Shown here: positions 1-5,436 of the stretch, one piece after another
Numbering within the stretch: position 1 is the stretch's first letter
How the letters are laid out: every line of letters begins with the position of its first letter
NCBI GenBank assembly: GCA_015487825.1
Contig: WFOZ01000870.1
Coordinates: 1 to 5,436, forward strand
Length of the DNA stretch: 5,436 nt
Origin: Planctomycetaceae bacterium
Lineage (GTDB): Bacteria; Planctomycetota; Planctomycetia; Planctomycetales; Planctomycetaceae
Direction: 5' to 3'
Position numbers and translations under genes: made by a program
The notes under the pieces: model-generated
What the model saw: the letters and a program-made list of their open reading frames with translations, nothing else
Databases searched by the model: none
What the model was told of the DNA's origin: nothing

Positions 1-1
1 A

Positions 2-2191
2 ACTGCCAGGCCGTTTGTGGTTGCAGATGCAAATTCAAATGAAGTGGCTGAAATTCCTGATCATTCAATGCCGAAAAAGGCGATGCCGATTGATGTAAAC
101 AGTGTGATTTCTGCAACAGCAAATAATCGGGGAATCGACTGGTATCGTATCAAGGGAACTGTGAATCAACGTTTACTCATTAACATACTGGCGGAACGTA
201 TCGATTCGCGTCTCGATGGGTTACTCATTCTTTACGATCCACAGGGAAGAGAAATTGGTCGCAATCGCCAGCGTTACGGCCGCGATCCTTTTCTCGAATT
301 GAATGTTAAGCAGGATGGCGATTATTTGCTGGCGGTTTCCGATATTCTGTATCGTGGTGGAGCCGAATATTTTTATCGCCTGACCGTTTCCGACAAACCG
401 CATATCGATTTTATTTATCCTCCTGCAGGAGAACCAGGATCAAAGAGCATGTATCAGGTATACGGCAGAAACCTGCCGGGCGGCTCATTAGAGGCTGGCA
501 TCAGTTTGGATGATCAGGCATTGGAAATGGTTGAGGTTGAAATTGAAATGCCCGATGGGGCGACAACGCCAGAAACATTTCATCCCGGTACACCCCGGCA
601 AGGACTCCTTCCCGGGTTCGATTTTCATCTGGAAGGTTCCAACAGTTACCGTATCGGTTTCGCAACAGCTCCCGTTGTTCTGGAAGATGAAAAAAGTATT
701 TTGCAGAATGTTACGGTTCCAGTAGAAGTTGCAGGTCGTTTTGCTCAAGCCAATGATGAAGATCAGTTTCAGTTTCACTGCAAAAAAGGAAAGAAGTATT
801 GTATCGAAGTGATAGCTGACCGCATGGCTTCGCCGGTCGATTCTTATATCATTGTTCATTATGTTGATAAAGATGAGCAAGGTCAGCAGAAGCTGATTCA
901 GATTGCAGATAATGACGAGATTCCTTCTTTTTTCAGTGTCAGTAATTTAGACGCAACCAATATCGATACAAAGGATTCTGCCTTAACTTTTCAAGCGGAT
1001 AAAGAGGGTCAGTATCGAGTTACCGTTGTGAACCGCTATGGTAATGGCAGTGCAGGCATCCTTGACCGTTTAGCTATCCGAGAACCGAAGTACGACTTTC
1101 AACTGGTTGCTACAACCGAACGGCCTCTTGCAAATGGTCGGGCAGGATACGCTGCCACACCGGTATTAAGACGCGGTGCAGGGTGGGGGATTAGAATCCT
1201 TGCCCCGCGATACGATGGTTTTGAAGGAAATATTGTCATCACTGCTGAGGGGTTACCGGCAGGTGTTCATGCTCGGCCACTGGTTCTCTCCGGGAAGACG
1301 GATCGCGGAATACTGCTCGTGATGGCTGATGAGAATGTCAAACGATGGGAAGGCATTATTCGCATTGTCGGCAAAGCGCAGCTTGCTGAGGGAGAAGTTG
1401 TCCGTAATGCCAGGCTGGCAACTTTAGTCTGGGACCACGTATTTGCTGATTCGATTCGTGTCCGTTCGCGTCTGGTGACTCAAATTCCGCTTTCAGTCAT
1501 GGATCAGGAACAGACCTCGGTAGTGATGCACATTGCCTCTGATAAAAAAGAATGGACTGTCGAAATTGGAGAAAAACTGGAAATTCCCATCAAGGTAGTC
1601 GACCACGGCGTTCGTAAAGGGAACCTGACGATCGAACCTTATGGTCTGTTTGGGCTGCTTCGCTCTCCTCCTAAAGTGAATATCTCAGAAAAAGAGAGTG
1701 AAGGAAAACTGGTCATTAACTTCTCACCAAATGGCAATTTCAAAATCGAGCCGGGTAAATATCAATTTGTGTTACGGGGTACCGGCGTGGCACAATATCA
1801 GCATAACCTTCCCTCCAGCATAAAAACAAAAGCAGATTTAAAACGTATCGAAGAAATGCTTGTCAAATTGAAAACCGGTAAGGAAACAGCTGATGCAAAG
1901 CAGGTATCAGCCAAACAGAATTATGATCAGCTCCAGCAAAAACTAAAGGCCGTAACAGCAGGCAATAAGGCAGCGTTTGAGGCCGAACTGATAAAGAGAA
2001 AAGCAGAATTCGACACAGCGACCCGAACTCTAAAATCTGCAACAGAAAAATTGGCAGCCGCTGAAAAAGCCCGGGGCGAAGCTGAGCGACTTGTTCAGTC
2101 AACCGAAAAACGTGCAGCGGTTAAAAGTGAAAAATTTGCTGCCTGGTCTGAACCGATTACCGTTATTGTTAAAGAGAAACCGAAAAAATGA
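2..2191 (+). CDS. Large secreted-type PPC-domain protein, 5'-truncated by the window edge
   Basis: The reading frame is open to the left edge. The residues before the first possible start (GTG at 17) read TARPF and continue as VVADA, an 'ARPFVV' lead-in that I know from planctomycete PPC-domain proteins, so the true start and any signal peptide are probably upstream. Numbering from the GTG, residues about 28-123 form a PPC-like beta-sandwich (IDWYRIKG, then DGDYLLAVSD and GGAEYFYRLTVSD). Residues about 235-363 form a second one (DEDQFQFHCKKGKKY, then EGQYRVTVVNRYG). Residues about 385-470 look like an Ig-like region (GLPAGVHARPLVLSG). Residues about 603-705 are a Lys/Glu/Ala-rich coiled coil, followed by a last strand, EPITVIVK, and a basic tail. 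No protease or other catalytic motif is visible. The likely role is an extracytoplasmic binding or structural protein; the substrate is unknown. The family call is fairly sure and the function is not. Confidence 0.8.
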   Translation, partial: TARPFVVADANSNEVAEIPDHSMPKKAMPIDVNSVISATANNRGIDWYRIKGTVNQRLLINILAERIDSRLDGLLILYDPQGREIGRNRQRYGRDPFLELNVKQDGDYLLAVSDILYRGGAEYFYRLTVSDKPHIDFIYPPAGEPGSKSMYQVYGRNLPGGSLEAGISLDDQALEMVEVEIEMPDGATTPETFHPGTPRQGLLPGFDFHLEGSNSYRIGFATAPVVLEDEKSILQNVTVPVEVAGRFAQANDEDQFQFHCKKGKKYCIEVIADRMASPVDSYIIVHYVDKDEQGQQKLIQIADNDEIPSFFSVSNLDATNIDTKDSALTFQADKEGQYRVTVVNRYGNGSAGILDRLAIREPKYDFQLVATTERPLANGRAGYAATPVLRRGAGWGIRILAPRYDGFEGNIVITAEGLPAGVHARPLVLSGKTDRGILLVMADENVKRWEGIIRIVGKAQLAEGEVVRNARLATLVWDHVFADSIRVRSRLVTQIPLSVMDQEQTSVVMHIASDKKEWTVEIGEKLEIPIKVVDHGVRKGNLTIEPYGLFGLLRSPPKVNISEKESEGKLVINFSPNGNFKIEPGKYQFVLRGTGVAQYQHNLPSSIKTKADLKRIEEMLVKLKTGKETADAKQVSAKQNYDQLQQKLKAVTAGNKAAFEAELIKRKAEFDTATRTLKSATEKLAAAEKARGEAERLVQSTEKRAAVKSEKFAAWSEPITVIVKEKPKK

Positions 2192-2213
2192 CATGCCTCA
2201 CGGATCAAAGATA

Positions 2214-2930
2214 ATGAGTCAGACTGACGCGGGCACTGATTTGGAGCATTCAGAACAGCATCGTTCTCAAAATATTGGCTGGTTGAGAGCGGCTGTTTTG
2301 GGGGCAAATGATGGCATCGTATCAACTGCTTCGCTGATCGTGGGAGTTGCTGCCGCTGAGACATCTCGGCAGAGTATTCTTATTGCCGGAGTTGCCGGCT
2401 TGGTTGCCGGGGCGATGTCTATGGCGGCTGGAGAATATGTATCTGTCAGTTCTCAGGCAGATACAGAAAAATCGGATCGTGATCGTGAAAAAAGAGAACT
2501 GGATAACGACTGGAATTTTGAACTGGATGAGCTGACCGACATCTATGTCTCACGTGGATTGGACAATAATCTCGCTCGAAAGGTGGCGGTGCAGTTGATG
2601 GATCACGATGCGTTAACGACGCACCTGCGTGATGAGCTCGGTCTAACCGAACAGATGGAAGCTCGTCCGGTTCAAGCTGCATTTGCTTCTGCTGCCAGCT
2701 TTGCAATAGGAGCAGTTATGCCTCTCCTGGCAGTTTTGTTTGTTCCGCTCGGCTACATTATTACCACTGTTTCCGGTGTTTCGATGCTCGTTTTAATTAT
2801 ACTTGGGGCACTTTCTTCGATTATCGCAGGAGCAAAACTGAGTACCGGCATCATTCGAATTACTTTCTGGGGGGCAGCTGCGATGTTAATCACTGCTGGC
2901 GTCGGAGCTTTGTTTGGCGTATCTGTTTGA
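2214..2930 (+). CDS. VIT1/CCC1-family iron/manganese transporter
   Basis: This 238-residue inner-membrane protein has the usual length of a stand-alone bacterial VIT protein. The family moves Fe2+ or Mn2+ out of the cytoplasm, probably by proton antiport, and so relieves metal excess. Family signatures are clear: WLRAAVLGANDGIVSTASLI (residues 23-42, helix 1, with the conserved Asp33), GLVAGAMSMAAGEYVSVSSQ (62-81, helix 2, with Met68, Met70 and Glu74), and IYVSRGLDNNLARKVAVQLM with HDALTTHLRDELG (110-143). Residues about 82-150 form the charged cytoplasmic metal-binding segment, with Glu95, Glu103 and Glu106 as candidate ligands. Three hydrophobic helices follow (about 155-178, 180-206 and 212-236). 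No N-terminal ferritin-like domain is present. The start is chosen at ATG 2214; ATG 2193 is in frame and would add seven residues, and neither has a strong ribosome-binding site. The gene begins 22 bases after the preceding stop, suggesting one transcript. Confidence 0.93.
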   Translation: MSQTDAGTDLEHSEQHRSQNIGWLRAAVLGANDGIVSTASLIVGVAAAETSRQSILIAGVAGLVAGAMSMAAGEYVSVSSQADTEKSDRDREKRELDNDWNFELDELTDIYVSRGLDNNLARKVAVQLMDHDALTTHLRDELGLTEQMEARPVQAAFASAASFAIGAVMPLLAVLFVPLGYIITTVSGVSMLVLIILGALSSIIAGAKLSTGIIRITFWGAAAMLITAGVGALFGVSV

Positions 2931-2952
2931 TCTTCTGATACAGTCCACAATA

Positions 2953-2989
2953 TATAAACCTGTTATAAACCCAAAACAGACAGTATGAT
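2953..2989 (+). promoter_or_regulatory. Possible promoter region for the tRNA-Ala gene
   Basis: The 67-base gap between the transporter stop and the tRNA is AT-rich. It contains two TATAAACC copies (2953-2960 and 2964-2971) and TATGAT (2984-2989), each resembling a -10 box. No good -35 box is apparent: TTGATC at 2927-2932 is 18 bases before TATATA at 2951. TATGAT lies so close to the tRNA that it would leave almost no leader. Which box is used cannot be decided, and read-through from the transporter gene is also possible because no terminator is seen in between. Confidence 0.3.
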
Positions 2990-2997
2990 TTGTTAAT

Positions 2998-3070
2998 GGG
3001 GCGGTAGCTCAGTTGGGAGAGCGCTGCGTTCGCAATGCAGAGGTCGAGGGTTCAAATCCCTTCCGTTCCA
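2998..3070 (+). tRNA. tRNA-Ala (anticodon CGC)
   Basis: A complete 73-base cloverleaf can be folded by eye. The acceptor stem is GGGGCGG (2998-3004) with CCGTTCC (3063-3069), seven pairs including two G-T wobbles. The D arm is GCTC/GAGC around AGTTGGGA. The anticodon stem is CTGCG/TGCAG around loop TTCGCAA, placing CGC at 3031-3033, which reads the alanine codon GCG. The T arm is GAGGG/CCCTT around TTCAAAT. The third acceptor pair is G3-T70, the classic alanine identity element, which independently supports the assignment. The discriminator base is A and the following bases are TTT, so the terminal CCA is not encoded and must be added after transcription. Confidence 0.96.
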
Positions 3071-3202
3071 TTTAGATCTCACTGATTCTCCGCTACTGGG
3101 AGTACCATTTTGTATGGATGGATTTGGCCGGTGTGCTGTTTTCTCTCAATAATGGTAAGAGTAAGCAGTATTATGGAATTGAATAGCCACTGCAGCAGGT
3201 TG

Positions 3203-3238
3203 ACGAGAACCACCAGCTTGATCGATGGTTCTCGTTTT
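3203..3238 (+). terminator. Rho-independent-type terminator after tRNA-Ala
   Basis: A perfect 10-bp inverted repeat, ACGAGAACCA (3203-3212) and TGGTTCTCGT (3226-3235), encloses a 13-base loop. A T-run at 3235-3238 overlaps its end. The T-run is on the plus-strand side, so it best fits termination of rightward transcripts from the transporter and tRNA genes. It lies 12 bases beyond the stop of the convergent efflux gene. On the minus strand no T-run follows the stem, but the hairpin could still help end or protect that transcript. The short T-run and large loop make it a moderate terminator at best. Confidence 0.6.
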
Positions 3239-3249
3239 CGGTGTAGATC

Positions 3250-4857
3250 CTATTCTCCACTGAGTGTTTGGCCGCGTAGTGCAGCATCGCCTGCTGTGTA
3301 GCCACTCGTTTGGGAAAGCCCTCCTGTGAGGAGCAGTCCGTCGATATTCACCTGAGCTTGAGCAAGTCTGCGAATTGCATTGATGGCCTGCAGGTTCGAT
3401 TCAAAATATGTCCGTCTGACAATAAGCATCTGCAGGAAGTTCAGTTCTCCAGCCTGATAGGCCTTGTCAGAAAGCTTAAGTGTTTCTTCGGCCTTCGGGA
3501 GAATTTCTTTTTCATACTTCAATACAGCAATTTTAGCTGCATCGTATTCCTGTGAAACTCGGGCGAGTCGGGATTTAATTTCCAGTTCAATCCTTTTGAC
3601 TTCATGTGTTGCCTGACAGAACTGTGCGTAGGCTGCTGAAATATTTCCTTTGTTTTTATTATAGACAGGAAGTGGCGCGGTTACCTGAAGATTAATCATT
3701 CCGGAATCGGTTGCTCTGTCAGCTCCTGCTCCCAACTGTACGGTGACATTGGGGATTGCCTGCACTTTTTGGCGATCCAGGTTTGCTCTTGCCTGGCTGA
3801 CACGAGTCTGAGCTGCAGTTAATTCAGGACTACTGACAAGCAAGCTCTGGTAAGTTGTATCCCAGTCCTGATCAATTAGTTCCGGGTTCATTTCATCGAC
3901 GATCGGTGTCGGAGCCAGGTAAGGCATTCCTGCAATAGCTGTTAAGTCTTTCCAGGCACCCTGGAAGGCGAACTCTGCCTGCTGACGTCGAATGTCAATC
4001 TGGTTCATCTGAATCTGAGCTTGTAAAACGTCTATTTGTGTCCCTTCTCCTGCCACTCTTCGGGCTTTGGCAATCTCTGCTCCCTTGATGGTAACTTCAG
4101 CAAATTCCTCAGCAAGTTTTTTGATGCGCTGGGAGGCTACTGCATCGTAATAGCGAATACGTATGTCTGTCAGGACTCGATATCGTTGTGTTTCGACATC
4201 CCACATTTGTGCCTGCATGGCTCGTGACATGACACGCTGATTTAACGCTAATTTATTTCCTCGTACAAACTGTTGCTGGAATAAAACTCCCTGTTGATCG
4301 GTTCCCCGGTCAGCAAGCTGACTGCCAAAGTAACCAACTGTCGGGTTTGGATACTTTCCAACCTGGTTTCGAATTCCACTAGCTCGGCTTGCAGCTGCAG
4401 AAAGGATTTTTATTGTTGGGTTATTGTCCAACGCGAGTTGTTCAAACTCACTCAAGGTAATTCCATCACCTACCGGGACATAGACGTCATCCACTGAGGG
4501 CAATTCAGCTGGTTCTGCAATTGGCAAAGGAAGTGCGACTGGTTCGGAATCAGGCTGTTCAGTTTTCTCATTCTCTAATGCAGTCAATACAATTTCACTT
4601 TGCTCTTTTAAATTCTTCGGAGGTTTTTCGGCAGGTTTTTCCTCTGAAGCAAGCTGTTCGTTTTGATAAGTGAGTTCGTTTTCTTTATCCGGTGCCAATT
4701 GCTGTTTTTGCAAACTCACCAGGTCAGCAACAACTTCTTTAAGTTCCTGTATTTCCGTTGTTGAAGCAGGTTGCGAATATCTTTGTCCGACGCATCCGCT
4801 TGAGATAAGCAAGGATGCTCCGATGAAAGCTGAGTTTAGAAGAAAACTGTGTCGCAT
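3250..4857 (-). CDS. TolC/CzcC-like outer-membrane efflux lipoprotein
   Basis: This 535-residue protein is of the outer membrane efflux protein family, whose trimers form the exit duct of tripartite pumps. Residues 1-21 are a signal peptide ending LLISSG before Cys22, a lipobox-like site. Residues about 31-125 are a helical stretch (EIQELKEVVADLVSLQKQ) and then a Glu/Pro-rich spacer, unusual in length. The two family repeats span about 133-320 (ALDNNPTIKILSAAASRASG, KYPNPTVGYFGSQ, IRIRYYDAVASQ) and about 340-515 (SSPELTAAQTRVSQARANL, APLPVYNKNKGNISAAYAQ, AGELNFLQMLIVRRTYFES). The motif PLPVYNKNKG is typical of CzcC/CusC-type heavy-metal efflux ducts, but substrate cannot be read from the duct. 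ATG 4857 is preferred because it places the signal peptide at the N-terminus and follows purine-rich AAAAGAG; an in-frame ATG at 4938 would add 27 basic residues before it. No adaptor or RND gene adjoins it in this window. Confidence 0.9.
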   Translation of the reverse strand: MRHSFLLNSAFIGASLLISSGCVGQRYSQPASTTEIQELKEVVADLVSLQKQQLAPDKENELTYQNEQLASEEKPAEKPPKNLKEQSEIVLTALENEKTEQPDSEPVALPLPIAEPAELPSVDDVYVPVGDGITLSEFEQLALDNNPTIKILSAAASRASGIRNQVGKYPNPTVGYFGSQLADRGTDQQGVLFQQQFVRGNKLALNQRVMSRAMQAQMWDVETQRYRVLTDIRIRYYDAVASQRIKKLAEEFAEVTIKGAEIAKARRVAGEGTQIDVLQAQIQMNQIDIRRQQAEFAFQGAWKDLTAIAGMPYLAPTPIVDEMNPELIDQDWDTTYQSLLVSSPELTAAQTRVSQARANLDRQKVQAIPNVTVQLGAGADRATDSGMINLQVTAPLPVYNKNKGNISAAYAQFCQATHEVKRIELEIKSRLARVSQEYDAAKIAVLKYEKEILPKAEETLKLSDKAYQAGELNFLQMLIVRRTYFESNLQAINAIRRLAQAQVNIDGLLLTGGLSQTSGYTAGDAALRGQTLSGE

Positions 4858-4971
4858 GATTACTCTTTTCGCTTTTATCGAAGGTTTCACTGGAATTACA
4901 CGGGTAGAGACGTGCGGTCGTAATGCGATTTTGCCCAATAGGCATAACTACACTGTGACTACGCACTGTCC

Positions 4972-5001
4972 TTAATAATTCCTGGTAAACCGCCCCGTCA
5001 G
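4972..5001 (-). promoter_or_regulatory. Candidate promoter of the efflux lipoprotein gene
   Basis: Read on the minus strand, CTGACG (complement of 4996-5001) and TATTAA (complement of 4972-4977) are separated by 18 bases. Each matches four of six positions of the sigma-70-type -35 and -10 consensus. Transcription would begin near 4965, giving a leader of roughly 108 bases before the ATG at 4857. The match is weak and planctomycete promoters are poorly defined, so this is a candidate only. Confidence 0.25.
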
Positions 5002-5014
5002 AACATCGGCCAAA

Positions 5015-5029
5015 ATCCTTTTAAAGGAT
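5015..5029. promoter_or_regulatory. Palindrome upstream of the efflux-gene promoter, possible operator
   Basis: ATCCTTT (5015-5021) and AAAGGAT (5023-5029) are perfect inverted arms around a single T. The site lies 13 bases upstream of the candidate -35 box of the efflux gene, a plausible position for a dimeric regulator. It is too tightly spaced to make a normal RNA hairpin. A regulatory role is inferred from symmetry and position only. Confidence 0.3.
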
Positions 5030-5117
5030 GAACACTGCAGAAAGCTTTTTATCAGAATAGCACAAACGGCATGCGCAATCGGTATAACCGGTATAGTCTG
5101 CCGGATCCTGTGCATTC

Positions 5118-5151
5118 ATGCGTATAAGCTTGTTTGTATCGCTTATCGCAT
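5118..5151. repeat. Imperfect hairpin, 11-bp stem
   Basis: The arm ATGCGTATAAGC (5118-5129) pairs with GCTTATCGCAT (5141-5151) over 11 bp with one bulged T, around an 11-base loop. A smaller hairpin, TGATA/TATCA (5158-5162 and 5169-5173), follows directly. No T-run follows either on the plus strand, so they do not look like simple terminators. Their role is unknown. Confidence 0.45.
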
Positions 5152-5217
5152 TGTGGTTGATAATGGCGTATCAGACGCGACTGCGCAGGGGTACATGCAG
5201 TGGGAGCCGAGAGCAAT

Positions 5218-5290
5218 CCCGCTTTATAAGCGGGGACAGGCATTCTTGCCCGGGTGGACTGGGCATCCTGCCACCTTGGAATGCAGGAAT
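5218..5290. repeat. Palindromic repeat-like element
   Basis: The unit starts with a perfect 7-bp hairpin, CCCGCTT (5218-5224) and AAGCGGG (5228-5234), around TAT. Next comes GGGGACAGGCATTCTTGCCC (5232-5251), then a nested inverted repeat: GCATTC (5240-5245) with GAATGC (5279-5284), enclosing GGTGG (5253-5257) with CCACC (5271-5275). The related cores GGCATTCTTGCC and GGCATCCTGCC occur once each. Sequences of the 'GGGGACAGGCATTCTTGCC' type are, as far as I recall, repeated widely in planctomycete genomes; this cannot be tested here. Confidence 0.5.
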
Positions 5291-5322
5291 ATCTTCAGTT
5301 AATTGTAACTATTCAGTGATGG

Positions 5323-5421
5323 GTGGCTGGGGACAAATTGTCGGAAGTGGTGTGAGCAATTGACAATACGGCTGGTGACAATTTGCCCCCAGATGCAATG
5401 AGGTTTCCTGTCCCCAGCCAC
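5323..5421. repeat. REP-like nested inverted repeat
   Basis: GTGGCTGGGGACA (5323-5335) and TGTCCCCAGCCAC (5409-5421) are perfect 13-bp inverted arms. Within them, CTGGGGACAAATTGTC (5327-5342) is matched 15 of 16 by the inverse of GACAATTTGCCCCCAG (5377-5392). The left arm also contains its own small palindrome, GACAA-A-TTGTC (5332-5342), and TGACAAT recurs at 5361 and 5376. The left arm begins with GTGG, similar to the foot tetranucleotide of REP sequences processed by RAYT (Y1-type) transposases. No transposase gene is present, so this would be a non-autonomous copy acting in trans. Confidence 0.6.
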
Positions 5422-5436
5422 GCTTCGTTAAATAGT

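Larger units (their letters stand above)
4858..5436. other. 579-base gene-free region rich in inverted repeats
   Basis: No reading frame here is convincing on either strand. The half next to the efflux gene (4858-5030) holds its leader, candidate promoter and a palindrome. The outer half (about 5080-5421) contains a run of separate inverted repeats: 5118-5151, 5158-5173, 5218-5234, 5240-5284 and 5323-5421. A short tandem CGGTATA pair lies at 5080-5086 and 5089-5095. This suggests dispersed palindromic repeats or a structured non-coding transcript rather than a gene. Confidence 0.6.

Noticed and set aside
488..880. 130-codon minus-strand frame inside the PPC-domain gene, and the similar 510-725 plus-strand frame
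   Set aside because: Both lie within a long frame with clear domain structure; their translations show no family features.
2091..2213. Upstream extension of the transporter frame to 2091
   Set aside because: It would overlap the end of the preceding gene by about 100 bases, and the extra residues do not resemble the VIT family, which is full length from 2214.
3071..3120. Terminator directly after the tRNA (CTCC/GGAG with TTTT at about 3108-3111)
   Set aside because: The stem is only about 4-5 bp; the 10-bp hairpin at 3203-3238 is much better.
3110..3301. 63-codon plus-strand frame after the tRNA
   Set aside because: It runs through the terminator hairpin into the end of the convergent gene and has no ribosome-binding site or protein-like pattern.
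4858..4938. Upstream ATG start at 4938 for the efflux lipoprotein
   Set aside because: It would place 27 basic, non-hydrophobic residues before the signal peptide, which would be incompatible with a normal lipoprotein signal.
5052..5243. 63-codon minus-strand frame
   Set aside because: It has low complexity (LYRLYRLR), no ribosome-binding site and overlaps the repeats; it is most likely chance.
5118..5363. 81-codon plus-strand frame beginning with a hydrophobic MRISLFVSLIALWLIM segment
   Set aside because: The start resembles a signal peptide, but it lacks a good ribosome-binding site, overlaps an 11-bp hairpin, and the rest is translated palindromic repeat (SGDRHSCPGGLGILPP) with no protein-like pattern.
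5218..5421. CRISPR array
   Set aside because: The repeats are inverted and unequal, with no regular spacing or constant direct repeat, and no cas gene is present.

Overview
The window looks like chromosomal DNA of a planctomycete. It has moderate GC, a large secreted-type protein built from pre-peptidase (PPC)-like beta-sandwich domains with the characteristic 'ARPFVV' lead-in, and a TolC-family lipoprotein with a long Pro/Glu-rich N-terminal spacer. A genus in the Gimesia/Rubinisphaera range would fit, but this is inferred from protein style and base composition, not from a database match.

Layout. Positions 2-2191 (+) hold the 3' part of a large PPC-domain protein whose N-terminus lies outside the window. 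Immediately downstream, at 2214-2930 (+), is a complete VIT1/CCC1-family iron/manganese transporter, close enough to be co-transcribed. A tRNA-Ala(CGC) follows at 2998-3070 (+). A short gap then contains a hairpin with a T-run (3203-3238), which separates the rightward genes from a convergent gene. That gene, 3250-4857 on the minus strand, encodes a TolC/CzcC-like outer-membrane efflux lipoprotein. The last 579 bases (4858-5436) hold no convincing gene. They carry a possible promoter for the efflux gene and a dense set of inverted repeats resembling dispersed palindromic (REP-like) elements.

How the parts relate. The VIT transporter moves divalent iron or manganese out of the cytoplasm, and the TolC-like protein would be the outer-membrane exit duct of a tripartite pump. 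They lie on opposite strands with separate control, and no adaptor or RND pump gene is visible, so no shared pathway can be claimed. The least explained parts are the coiled coil inserted before the last strand of the PPC-type protein and the nested palindromes at the right end. No clearly new defence, mobile or biosynthetic system is visible.
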